A stretch of 64,000 bases of DNA from Triticum aestivum. Taxonomy: Eukaryota; Streptophyta; Magnoliopsida; Poales; Poaceae. The translations under genes were made by a program, and so were the position numbers. The notes under the pieces are model-generated. The model made no database searches. It was not told the origin of the DNA and worked only from the letters and a program-made list of their open reading frames with translations. The stretch lies in assembly GCF_018294505.1 (NCBI RefSeq), contig NC_057814.1, forward strand, positions 297,955,072 through 298,019,071, given 5' to 3'. Below are positions 33,588-44,630 of the stretch, one piece after another. The first letter of the stretch is position 1; each line of letters starts with the position of its first letter.

Positions 33588-34717
33588 TTGGACCTAAATA
33601 AATGTTATTTTGTGTTTGCGTTGAGCATGAATATGATTGGATCATGTTTATTGCAATACGGTTATTCATTTAAGTCAGAGAATAATTGTTGTTCTATTTA
33701 CATGAATAAAACCTTCTATGGTCTTACATCCAATGTAAATTCTCTACTGAATCTCGATCACAGTGATACACATATTGATAATATTGATGCGAAAAGATGT
33801 AAAGTTAATAATGATAGTACAACATGTTTGTGGCACTGCCGTTTAGGTCATATTGGTGTAGAGTGGATGAAGAAACTTCATTCAGATGAACTTTTGGAAT
33901 CACTTGATTATGAATCATTTGATGCTTCCGAACCATGCCTCATGGGAAAGATGACTAAAACTCCGTTCTCCGGAACAATGGAGCGAGCTACTGACTTATT
34001 GGAAATAATACTTATCGATGTATGCAGTCCGATGAGTATTGAGGCTCGCAACGGGTATCATTATTTTCTGACCGTCACAGATGATTTGAGCAAATATGGG
34101 TATATCTACTTAATGAAACACAAGTCTGAAACATTTGAAAAGTTCAAAGAATTTCAGAGTGAAGTGGAGAATCATCATAACAAGAAAATAAAGTTTCTAC
34201 GATCTGATCGCGGAGGCAAATATTTGAGTTACGGGGTTTTGGCCTTCATTTAAAACAATGTGGAATAGTTTCACAACTCACGCAACCTGGAACACCACAG
34301 TGTAATGGTGTGTCCGAACGTCGTAACCATACTTTATTAGATATGGTGCGATCTATGATGTCTCTTACCGATTTACCACTATCGTTTTGGGGTTATGCAT
34401 TAGAGACAGCTGCATTCACGTTAAATAGGGCACCATCTAAATCCGTTGAGACGACACCGTATGAACTATGGTTTGGCAAGAAACCTAAGCTGTCGTTTCT
34501 TAAAGTTTGGGGTTGTGATGCTTATGTGAAAAAGCTTCAGCCTGATAACCTCAAACCCAGATCAGAGAAGTGTGTCTTCATAGGATACCCAAAAGAAACT
34601 ATTGGGTACACCTTCTATCACAGATACGAAGGCAAGATCTTTGTTGCTAAGAATGGATCCTTCCTGAGAGAAGGAGTTTCTCTCGAAGGAAGTGAGTGGG
34701 AGGAATGTAGAACTTGA
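33588..34717 (+). pseudogene. pol: Copia integrase
   Basis: 33588-34253 holds the zinc site (WHCRLGH ... EPCLMGK; the first Cys appears replaced), then GYHYFLTVTDD and FLRSDRGGKY; a frameshift near 34240 leads into 34310-34717 with VSERRNHTLLDMVRSMM, which holds the third acidic residue, and the C-terminal region PYELWFGKKP and CVFIGYP. This enzyme would insert the cDNA. Order before RT confirms the Ty1/copia superfamily. Confidence 0.8.
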
Positions 34718-34734
34718 TGAGGTAAATGTACCTT

Positions 34735-36230
34735 CTCTCAAATTGGAAAGTAGTACATCACAGAAATCAGTTCCAGTGATGCCTACACCAATTAGTGAGG
34801 AAGTTAATGATGATGATCATTAAACTTCAGATCAAGCTACTACCAAACCTCGTAGGTCAACTAGAGTTCATTCCGCACCAGAGTGGTACGGTAATCCTAT
34901 TCTGGAAGTCATGTTACTAGACCATGACAAACCTACGTATTATGAGGAAGCGATGATGAGCCCAGATTCCGCAAAATGGCTTGAGGCCATGAAATCTGAG
35001 ATGGGATCCATGTATGAGAACAAAGTATGGACTTTGGTTGACTTCCCCGATGATCGGCAAGCCATAGAGAATAAATGGATCTTCAAGAGGAAGACAGACG
35101 CTCATAGTAGTGTTACTATCTACAAAGCTAGACTTGTCAAAAAAGGTTTTTGACAAGTTCAAGGTGTTGACTACGATGAGATTTTCTCACTCGTAGCGAT
35201 GTTTAAGTCTGTCTGAATCATGTTAGCAATTGCCACATTTTTAAGAAATTTGGCAAATGGTTGTCAAAACTGCATTCCTTAATGGATTTCTTAAAAGAGT
35301 TGTATATGATGCAACCAGAAAGTTTTGTCGATCCTAAAGGTGCTAACAAAGTGTGCAAGCTCCAGCGATCCATTTATGGACTGGTGCAAGCATCTCGGAG
35401 TTGGAATATACACTTTGATGAGGTGATCAAAGCATATAATTTTATACAGACTTATGCTGAAGCCTGTATTTACAAGAAAGTGAGTGGGAGCACTACAGCC
35501 TTTATGATAAGTATATGTGAATGACATATTGTTGATCAGCAATGATGTAGAATTTTCTGGAAAGCATAAAGGAGTGTTTGAAAGGACTTTTTCAAAGAAA
35601 TACCTCAGTGAAGCTGCTTACATATTGGGCATCAAGATCTATAGAGATAGATCAAGACGCTTGATAAGACTTTCGATGAGTACATACCTTGGTAAGATTT
35701 TGAAGGAGTTCAAAATGGATCAGTCAAAGAAGGAGTTCTTGCCTGAGTTGTAAGGTATGAAGTTGATTAAGACTCAAAACCCGACCACGGCAGAAGATAG
35801 AGAGAGAATGAAAGTCATTCCCTATGTCGGAGCCATAGGTTCTAGAAAGTATGCCATGCTTTGTAGCAAACCTATTGTGTACCTTGCCATGAGTTTGGCG
35901 AGGGGGTACGATAGTGATCCAGGAGTGGATCACTGGACAGCGGTCGAAGTTATCCTTAGTTACCTAAGAGGACTAAGGAAATATTTCTCGGTTATGAGGT
36001 GATAAAGAGTTCGTCGTAAAGAGTTATGTCAATGCAAGCTATTACACAGACCCGGATAACTCTGAGTCTCAATCTGGATACATATTGAAAATGGGAGAAA
36101 TTAGCTAATGTAGCTCCATGCAGAGCATTGTAGACATAGAAAATTTGCAAAATACATACGGATCTGAATGTAGCAGACCCGTTGACTAAACTTCTCTCAC
36201 AAGCAAAACATGATCACACCTTAGTACTCT
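34735..36230 (+). pseudogene. pol: Copia RT and truncated RNase H
   Basis: RT begins WLEAMKSEMGSMYENKVWTLV and has many stops (for example 35151-35153). Its active site, normally YVDD, reads YVND at about 35515, so one catalytic Asp is lost. RNase H follows in 35757-36100 (YLAMSLARGY, DHWTAVEVILSYLRG, SGYILKMG) but most of its active-site region is missing: the sequence jumps near 36110 to the very end of pol (HTDLNVADPLTK-like). Confidence 0.75.
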
Positions 36231-36232
36231 TT

Positions 36233-36390
36233 GGGTGTTAATCACATGGCGATGTGAACTAGATTATTGACTCTAGTAAACCCTTTGGGTGTTGGTCACA
36301 TGGCGATGTGAACTATGGTGTTAATCACATGGCGATGTGAACTATTGGTGTTTGAATCACTTGGCGATGTGAACTAGAATATTGACTCTA
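36233..36390 (+). repeat. Tandem repeats before the Copia polypurine tract
   Basis: Four copies of CACATGGCGATGTGAACTA (with small changes), spaced about 25-55 bp. The block lies between the pol end and the polypurine tract. Confidence 0.8.
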
Positions 36391-36405
36391 GTGCAAGTGG
36401 GAGAC
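36391..36405 (+). other. Polypurine tract of Copia element
   Basis: GTGCAAGTGGGAGAC directly before the 3' LTR start TGAAGG. Confidence 0.7.
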
Positions 36406-37140
36406 TGAAGGAAATATGCCCTAGAGGCAATAATAAAGTTGTTATTTATATTTCCTTATATCATGATAAATGTTTATTAGTCATGCTAGAATTGTATTAA
36501 CCGGAAACTTAGTACATGTGTGAATACATAGACAAAACAGAGTGTCCCTAGTATGCCTCTACTTGACTAGCTCGTTAATCAAAGATGGTTATGTTTCCTA
36601 ACCATAGACATGTGTTGTCATTTGATGAACGGGATCACATCATTAGAGAATGATTTGAAGGACAAGACCCATCCATTAGCTTAGCATAATGATCATTAAG
36701 TTTTATTGCTATTGCTTTCTTCATGACTTATACATATGCCTCTGACTATGAGATTATGCAACTCCCGAATACCGGAGGAACACCTTGTGTGCTATCAAAC
36801 GTCACAACGTAACTAGGTGATTATAAAGATGCTCTACAGGTGTCTTCGAAGGTGTTTGTTGGTTTGGCATAGATCAAGATTAGGATTTGTCACTCCGAGT
36901 ATCGGAGAGGTATCTCTGGGCCCCCTCGGTAATGCACATCACTATAAGCCTTGCAAGCAATGTGACTAATGAGTTAGTTGTGGGATGATGCATTACGGAA
37001 CGAGTAAAGAGACTTGCCTGTAACGAGACTGAACTAGGTATGATGATACCGACGGTCGAATCTCGGGTAAGTAACATACCGATGACAAAGGGAATAACGT
37101 ATATTGTTATTGCAGTTTGACTGATAAAGATCTTCGTAGA
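36406..37140 (+). repeat. Copia 3' LTR, first part
   Basis: Aligns with 3090-3826 of the 5' LTR; interrupted after GTAGA (37136-37140) by the Tat-like Gypsy element. Confidence 0.9.
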
Positions 37141-38035
37141 TGTCGGAGATGCGGTTCCAGCAAAACCCTTAAGGTTCAAACTCTGGGGTGCACGCGAAGT
37201 TCTTTCCCTCCTACCGATCCACGCCCTAGCTCACTAAGATCTCGTGGACGAACTCGACGAACTCGCAACACAGAAAGACACGAGATTTATACTGGTTCAG
37301 GCCACCGTTGTGGTGTAATACTCTACTCCAGTGTGTGGTGGTGGATTGCCTCTTGGGCTGATGAAGAACAGTACAAGGGGATGAACAGCCTCCTGAGGTT
37401 GAGGTATTCTTGTGCTCTGTGGACTTGTGGATGAGAACTCGATTTGTCCCCCCCCCCTCTACTGTGGTGGTTGCTCTACTTATATACGCCCTGGTCCTCT
37501 CCCCAAATATTGAGCGGGAAGGGAGCCAACAACGACGGGCGAATTTGAAAGGGGACAGCTAGTACAAGCTCTCCTGACAAAAGCGGTCTTTGTCTGCAAA
37601 AGGCTCTGGTGGTGATGCCCGCTTGGGCTCCACGGTGACCTCCGTCTTGCCGTCCAGCTGGTCTTGGTCTTGTTGCACCGATATGGAAACCTTTGCCTGA
37701 TGCCTCGGTACTACGCGCCTGCGCCTGCCTCCTTAGCACCAAAGAGGAAACAAGGACGCTGCGCATGCTGGCACCCGCCTGGTGTCGATCGTCATGGCTC
37801 ACGTCACGAGAGCCTCGTGAGGTTTGCCCCGCCTTGATATCTCCGCTCCTCGCGAGGCAGCCTGGTGAGGCCGCTCCCGAGGAGGTCTTGCGCCGTCCGC
37901 CTCGCGAGGCTTGGCCCCTCGCGAGGGTCTTGAATGCTTTGTTGATGAAGATGGGCCGTACAGGCCTGCTAGAATAGCCACGCCGTGGGCCACAGGCAGG
38001 CAAGTCTGGGGACCCCCGTTCCCAAAACGCCGAAA
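37141..38035 (-). repeat. Gypsy-2 3' LTR
   Basis: On the plus strand it starts TGTCGGAGATG and ends AACGCCGAAA; same ends (AACGCCGACA) at 44631-45522. Confidence 0.88.
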
Positions 38036-38054
38036 GTAGCCCCGGGGCCCAAGG
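38036..38054 (-). other. Polypurine tract region of Gypsy-2
   Basis: On the minus strand CCTTGGGCCCCGGGGCTAC precedes the 3' LTR; G-rich but impure. Confidence 0.4.
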
Positions 38055-38277
38055 TGTACTCGGGCTTGGCTTCGTGGCGAAGCCAAGGGTCTAGTGCAGA
38101 GCGCCGCGGGCCCCAAAAGCCTGCGGCCTAGGCCGACGCGTGGCGGTTGATTGGACGTGGGCGTCTCCACTTCCCCATGCTGCCTTGGCAACTGCACGAC
38201 TTGACAAGTCCCTGCGACATGCAAGGAAAAGCATCATTACCTATGATCGTGGGGGGCGCCGGTTGGCCTTCTTCCGC

Positions 38278-38284
38278 TATAAAT
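38278..38284 (+). promoter_or_regulatory. TATA box of the antisense ORF in Gypsy-2
   Basis: TATAAAT on the plus strand, about 90 bp before the ATG at 38374 and opposite in direction to gag-pol. The leader between them is C/T-rich, as in expressed plant genes. Confidence 0.5.
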
Positions 38285-38373
38285 GGGGAAGGGGGATGGC
38301 GGAGCCCCCGTCACCCATCTCTTCCTCGCTCGCTTGCTTCTTCCTCCTTGCTCCATTGCTAGCAGCACCACCA

Positions 38374-39169
38374 ATGGCGCCACGAAGGAAGTTCTCTGCC
38401 CCCGAGAAGGGGAAGGCCCCTCGGAGGGACCCAGCTCCCCGGCACCCAAGCGCGGACGCGGCCGTCTGCGCAAGGACGTCGCGACCCCCGCCGCGGCTCA
38501 CTGTCGTGGCGGCGCTGCGGCACGCGGAGGGGGTCGCCCAGCCATGGCGGTCCAGTTGACGAAGGGAGGCGTGCCATGGTGGCACGGCCTCCCCGTCCGC
38601 GCTTCCATTCGGCGGAAGTGTCGCCGGAGTTCGTCGTTTGGTCGGAGAACCCGGCCGGCAACTGGCTCCAACTTCTGCGCTTCTTCGTCGACGAACTGCC
38701 GGCCTCTGGTCCAGGCGCGCTCTGGTTGCAGCCATATGGTTGCTGCAGTAAGGCCTCTTGGGTCGCGGTCGAGACTTCCGTCGCGGGCAACATAGCCCTG
38801 GCCCGCGGCTGGCAGACTTTCGCCCGCGCGCGCGGCCTGGGCAGGCGGTGCACCCTCCACTTCAAGTACGATGGTGGATCAACCCTCTATGTGAGGGTGT
38901 TTTGGGAAGATGGTCACCGCGTTGGGTGCTGCCTCGAGGCGAACGACGGTGAGGAGGTGCTCGGCCTTGGTGACGGTCGCGACGAGGATGAGGGCGAGCC
39001 TGCCCTCGGCGGCGACCGTGTCTCGCCCAGCTAAGGCGGTTCTTCCTCCGGCTCCAGCTCCAGCAGTGGTGGCTACGACCAGCCGCCGCGCCGCCGCGCC
39101 CGCTTTGAGGGCGGCAGCGGGTCATCTCGTCGCCGCGCCTCCGTGAAGCGCGAGGAAGGGTCTGGCTAG
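38374..39169 (+). pseudogene. Antisense ORF of Gypsy-2: AT-hook and B3-like domain (decayed)
   Basis: Coding sense runs opposite to gag-pol. From ATG 38374 (MAPRRKFSAPEKGK) the frame shifts near 38430 into a part with an AT-hook-like KRGRGRLRK and VQLTKGGVPWWHGLP, then near 38600 into FVVWSENPAGNWLQLL...FKYDGGSTLYVRVFWEDG, and after an in-frame TAA (39032-39034) continues as a Ser/Gly-rich and basic tail to TAG 39169. The middle part (WVAVETSV, ALARGWQTFARARGLG, CTLHFKYDG, YVRVF) has the pattern of plant B3 DNA-binding domains: a Trp-centred strand, GW-x-x-F, then an F-x-Y strand. So a nuclear DNA-binding protein is likely. Antisense extra ORFs are known in Tat elements; the B3 assignment is my inference. 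Confidence 0.6.
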
Positions 39170-40008
39170 GCTCGGGGTGTCGCTAGGGGCCTGCCTCTGC
39201 GGATCGCTGCAACGCTGCTTTTGTTTTGCTCTTTTTCCTGCATCAAAAACGAAACCAGTATGGGCCTAGAGGGGCGTGTATAGAACTGTGGTTCCTTGGT
39301 TATTGCACTGTGCGTGTTGTTCCCGTGCCGTGTTGTTATTTTGCTCAAAGATAACTTAACCTGGTGCATTTGGGACGCCCTCTTCCTTATGAGGCGTTTG
39401 CTTCCTCATGTCCATCTTGACCTGGTGGTCTGTGTTTGCTCAGGAACTGCAAAAATTTGTTAGGAGGTGCGCTAGAAGATTTGTCGTCCACCCAAGCCTT
39501 GACCTGGCGCTTTGTATCGCGGTACCCGACTGGCACGGACTAGGAGAGATGCGCCAGTTTTTGGGCTCGAACGAGGGTGGCTCATGAGAAGGCAGAGAGG
39601 AGAAAAATGCTCGCGAGGGCACCTGCCTAGCCCCCTCGCGAGGTATGCGAGAGAGAGAACACGAGCGAACCAGAGCCGGAAAATGCGGTAAGAGGCGAGG
39701 GAATCGAATCAGCAAGGAACACCAAAAGCAAACTTCGATTAAGGAAAAGCGATCCAACTACGGAAAGAAAATGAAAAGCCGCGTCCGGCACCTAGTCTAG
39801 TCTTCAAGTCTTCTCACCAGCGCGGAGCTAAGTGCTGCCACTAGGCGTGGGCGGGAGCCCCAGGGCCTGAGGCCGGCACTCCTGAGACTCCAGGGCGTGT
39901 ACAGCCCCACTCATTATTACATGAGAGTGTCACGGGCGGCGATTCTTCACAGGCACCGAGCCTTCTTCACAGGCTCTGGGCCTTTCTTCACAGGCTCTGG
40001 GCCTTGCT
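39170..40008. other. Non-coding region between antisense ORF and pol of Gypsy-2
   Basis: Likely 3' UTR of both convergent genes. I see no further gene; a few short frames are not convincing. Confidence 0.5.
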
Positions 40009-43000
40009 TCATGGGTAGAACTTCCGGAGGTGCTGGATGTTCCAGGCATTCTGGATAGGTATCCCGTCCTGCGTCTCCAGGTGCGCGGCGCCAGGCCTGG
40101 AGACATGGATGACCCTGAACGGGCCCTCCCACATGGGTGAAAGCTTGTGCAGCCCTTCCCTGGAGAGGACCCGCCTCAGGACGAGGTCGCCTACCTCGAG
40201 TGTCCTGGAGCGGATGCTGCGGCAGTGGTATCGCTGCAGTGCTTGCTGGTACCTTGCCGCCCTCAGTGTGGCTTCGTGACGTCGTTCCTCCCCCAGCACG
40301 AGGTGCATCCCCCGCGTGGCGTCCTGCTGTGTTTCATCGAACGCCAGGACCCGTGCGGAGAGATGCTTGACCTCGTGAGGGAGGACCGCTTCAGCTCCGT
40401 AAACAAGGAAGAATGGGGTCTCGCCCGTTGGCTTGGTGGCGTTGGTGCGGATGGACCATAGCACGGACTGGAGCTCGTCGTCCTAGCCCCTGCCACAGGT
40501 CTCGAGCTTCTTCTTGAAGGTCCTGGTCTTGAGGCCCCTCAGGACCTCCGCGTTGGCGCGTTCGGCCTGACCATTGCTCCTGCGGTGCGCCACTGAAGCA
40601 TAGCAGATCTGCGTTCCAAGGTTAGCACAGTAGGTTTTGAAGAGGTTACTAGTAAACTGCGAGCCGTTATCTGTGATGATGCGGTTGGGGACCCCGAAGC
40701 GGCTCACGAGGCCCTTGATGAGCTTGACAGCAGAGCCGGCTGGGATGGTGCGGACGGCTTCCACTTCCGTCCCCTTGGTGAACTTGTCGATGGCGACGTA
40801 GAGGTAATGGTAGCCCCCGGGCGCTCGAGGGAACGGGCCCAGGGTGTCCAGCCCCCAGACCGCGAACGGCCACGTGAGCGGAATGGTTTCGAGGCCCTGA
40901 GCCGGCTGATGAATTTGCTTGGCGTGGAACTGGCAGGCTTCGCAGGACTTCACCAGCTCAGCTGCGTCGTTGAGCGCAGTGGGCCAGTAGAACCCACTGC
41001 GGAATACTTTGCTAACGAGGGTCCGTGACGACGAGTGGTGCCCGCAGTCACCACCGTGTATGTCAATTAGCAGCTCCTTCCCTGGTCCTTGGAAATGCAG
41101 CGCAAGGAAACGTCATTTGGCCGCTTCCTGTACAGCTCGCCATCCCGGATGCAGTACGCCATGGCTTGCCAAACCACACGCTCTGCATCCTCCTCCTTCT
41201 CTGGCAGCGCCCCTTGCATCAGATACTCCTTGAATTCCTTGGTCCAGCATCCCTCCAGAGGTTCAAGCGCCAAGAGCAAGAGAGCTCCTGAGGTCGGGCC
41301 ACAGGCTGGGGGTCCTGAGACAGGAGGCTGTGGAAGCTCCTCCCGAGGCTGAGCGGTTCTTGAAAGTGGTGGTGTCGTCCATGGCTTGAAGAGCCGTTCC
41401 TCAAAGACACCCGGCTCTTGCGGCTACTGCTTGGATGCTCTCCTGGCGATGTCGTCGGCTTCCTTGTTGGTGCCCCGGGGCACGTGCTGCAGCTCCAAGC
41501 CCGAGAACTGCTTCTCCATCTTGCGCACCTCCGTGAGGTATGCCTCCATATGCTCGTCCTTTGGTTCGTATACTTTGTTGGAGAAGTTGACGAGAAGCTA
41601 CGAGTCGCCTCTAACGGCCAGCTATGAGGCCTTCGTATTCTGCGATGTTGTTGGGGACCTTTTCGCCATGCTGAAAGCAGAGTTGCACGGCGTAATAGAG
41701 CTTATCCTGAGTGGGCGAGATTAGTACTGCTCCAGCCCCTGCGCCTTGGTGCGCGAAGGCGCCATCGAAGTACATGACCCAACCGTCCGGTGCCTCACTT
41801 CTTGGCGAGGTGGATCGGTCTTTGCCTTTTTCAAGTGTCGGGGCATCCGTCCATTCTGCCACAAAATCAGCGAGCGTGGCCCCCTTGACGACCCTTGTAG
41901 TGCTGAACTCTAACTGGAATGCTTGCAGCTCGATGTTCCACTCGGCGACCCTTCCAGCTGAGTTGGGGCTCCTGATCACCCTCTCCAATGGGTAGGCTGA
42001 GACGACCTTGACGGGGTGGCCCTGGAAGTAGTGCCGCAGCTTGCGTGAGACCACCAAGAGCGCGAGCAAGAGCTTATGAGGCATGGGGTATCGTGCCCTT
42101 GCGTCCCGCAACACCGTGCTGACAAAATACACCGGGTGCTCGACAAGGGCTGACGCGTTGGCGAGGCTCGGGTCTTGCGGAGATTGGGGCGTCTCCTGAG
42201 GTGGAGGGGCTTCTGAGGCCCGACTGCTTTCGGGAATTTCGGCGACGTTGTCTTGCCGAGCTTGGTCTTCTGGTGCTGAGGCTTTTGCGGCGCCTTCCTG
42301 ACCCTGCATTACTTCAGCTATAGCTTGGCGCGGCGCGCCCTTGGCTTGGTGCTCCTCCCGAACCGCCACCAGCGCTGCGCTGGCGAAGTACGGGGTGGCG
42401 GCAAGGTAGAGCACTAAGGGCTTGAGAGGTCGTCGTGCCACCATCACCGGAGGGCTTGTCAGGTACTTCTTGAGGTCTTCGAAGGCTCGGTCGGCCTCCG
42501 GTGTCCACTCAAACGGGCCCTTCTTCTTCATGAGCTTGAAGAAGGGTAAGGTGCGCTCTCCCAGATTGGAGATGAAACGCCCCAACGCAGTCACTCGTCC
42601 CAGCAGCTTCTGCATCTCTCTGAGGGTCTGCGGCGGGCTCATGTCCTCGATGGCCTTGATCTTCTCCGGGTTTGCCTCGATCCCTCTGTGTGATATGAGG
42701 AATCCCAGCAGCTTGCCGGAAGGGACACCGAACACACACTTCTCCAGGTTAAGCCGCAAGTCCACCCGGCGCAGGCTCTCGAAGGTCTCTTCCAAGTCTT
42801 GAATCATGGTTCTCGCATCCCGAGACTTCACCACTATGTCATCGACATAGGCCTCTATGTTTCTCCCGAGCTGCCGCCCCAAGGCAATGTGCATCAGCCG
42901 CTGAAAGGTCGCGCCCGCGTTGCGCAGCCCAAAGGGCATGCAGGTGTAGCAGTACACCCACACCGGGTCAGAAGGTTGTCTTCTGTACATCTTCCACCGC

Positions 43001-43516
43001 CATCTTGATCTGGTGATACCCTGAGAATGCATCCAGGAAGCTCAGCAGGTCGCACTCGGCGGTGGAGTCGACGATCTGATCGATGCGGGGGAGCGAGAAC
43101 GGATCTTGTGGGTAGGCCTTATTAAGGTTGGTGAAATCGACGCACATCCATTCCTTCCCGCCTTTCTTCGGCACTACGACGGGGTTTGCCAGCCATGTGG
43201 GGTACCGAACCTCGCGAATGGCACGCGCTACCTCCAGCTTGTGGGTCTCCTAGACAATGAAGGCTTGCTTCTCCGTGGATTGCCGCCTCGCTCGTTGCTT
43301 GACAGGGCGCATGTTGGGACACACCTTTAAGTGATGCTGAATCACCTCTCTTGGAACCCCCACCAGTTGATTGGGCTCCCATGCGAATATGCCCTTGTTT
43401 GCGCGCAAGAGCCTCACCAGCGCCTCTTTTTGTACTGAATCGAGGCCGGCACCTATGGTAAAGGTGGCTCCTGAGGGTTTGTCCTCATTGACTGGCACCT
43501 GCTTGGTTTCCGCCAT
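40009..43516 (-). pseudogene. pol: Gypsy-2 pol: RT, RNase H, second RNase H, integrase
   Basis: Read from 43516 down. RT start: VQKEALVRLLRANKGIFAW, stop at 43250-43252; then KEWMCVDFTNLNKAYPQDPF and a frameshift near 42970; then MPFGLRNAGATFQRLM and the active site YVDDIVVKS, kept intact. An RNase H region (PVYFVSTVLRDARARY) and a second, archaeal-type RNase H (GWVMYFDGAFAHQGAGAGAV, NNIAEYEGLIAG) follow, with stops near 41611 and 41430. Integrase has the zinc site (HGGDCGHH...CEACQFH), FGVPNRIITDNGSQF and NGQAERANAEV, a stop near 40485, and a C-terminal part PFFLVYGAEAVLPHE ending at 40009. At least five lesions; inactive. Confidence 0.82.
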
Positions 43517-44556
43517 GACTTGGGTGAACAGCTGCTTCTTCTTGGTAGGTGTGGCCTCCTTGGCTTCATGGTATCGGCGCCGGCGGGCTGCGCCGCCGCT
43601 GCGGTCTTGAAGACAAGCTTGAGTGCCGTTACGGCCTCCTTGGTGTCCCCCTTGATGGTGAAGACACCCTTGCTCCCAGGCATCTTCATGAGGTTGTAGG
43701 TCGGGTGAGTCGCCGCCATGAACTGGGCGAGAGCTGGGTACCCGAGGATGGCGTTGTACGGGAGGCCGATGCGGGCGATGTCGAAGTCGACCAGCTCAGT
43801 GCAGTAGTTGTCGCGCGTGCTGAAGGTGACTGGGAGATGGATCTGTCCCAGAGAGTGGGCAGCGCCGCCACCAACTCTTGACAAGGGCTTGCTGAGACTG
43901 AGCCGCTCGAGCGGCACGTGAAGAAGGCTGAAGGCCTCCATGGAGAGCAAGTTGAGGCTGGCACCGCCGTCGATGAGGGTCTTGGTAACATCCACGTTGC
44001 AGATGGTGGGCGTGCAGAGCATTGGGAGCATGCCTGAGCCGACGGTGGCGTCGGGATGGTCTTCTGAGCCGAAGGTGAGGCCGGCCTCTGCTGCAGCCCA
44101 ACCTGGTGGAGCCCCCGGGCGCTTGGAAGCGGCCACAATCTGATGTAGGAATGGCTTGACGTGGTGATCTGAAGGCGGTGCTTGAGAGCCGCCCAGCAGG
44201 GCTGCGACTGCATGGTGCGCCGGCACCACGTAGCGAGTAGTGAAGAGGTCGCGGAGTTCCCCCCAGGATGCCACCGTGGATCCATGGAGGTTGAGCAGCC
44301 AGGCGCGTGGCTCGCCGGCGAGGGCCATGGGGAACCAGTTGGCCATGACCTTGTCATCGCCCCCGGCCTCGAAGACGGCCTCCTCGTACGCCAGTAGGAA
44401 CGGCGACAGGTCCGCCGTGCCATCGTAGTGCTGTGGCATCTCCGGCCTGAACTTGGGTGGCCATTGCACCCATCGCAGGGCGGGGGCCAGGGCTCAGAGC
44501 CCCCTGGCCCCGTCGTCCACACCGGCCGCGGGAGCGGATGGTGGGGCACCCACCAT
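43453..44556 (-). pseudogene. gag: Gypsy-2 shortened gag and protease
   Basis: ATG at 44556, TGA at codon 21 (44494-44496), then an open frame of 338 codons: RPEMPQHYDGTADLSPFLLA, WLLNLHGSTVASWGELRDLF (gag domain core), then almost directly a protease with TLIDGGASLNLLS and GLPYNAILGYPALAQF. The part expected between them, the second half of gag and the zinc knuckle, is absent, so a large internal deletion is inferred. The frame overlaps the start of pol. Confidence 0.75.
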
Positions 44557-44610
44557 GGGGGCGAAGCGCGGCGGCGCGGGGCGTAGGCCGGGGGAGAGAA
44601 ACTAGGCGCA

Positions 44611-44628
44611 ACCCTACCTGGTGCGCCA
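44611..44628 (-). other. Primer-binding site of Gypsy-2
   Basis: On the minus strand TGGCGCACCAGGTAGGGT begins two bases after the 5' LTR. It looks like a tRNA 3'-end complement, but I cannot name the tRNA with certainty. Confidence 0.6.
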
Positions 44629-44630
44629 AA

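Noticed and set aside
41711..43330. Plus-strand frames opposite Gypsy-2 pol
   Set aside because: Shadows of the conserved pol coding strand, unlike the antisense ORF at 38374, which does not overlap pol.
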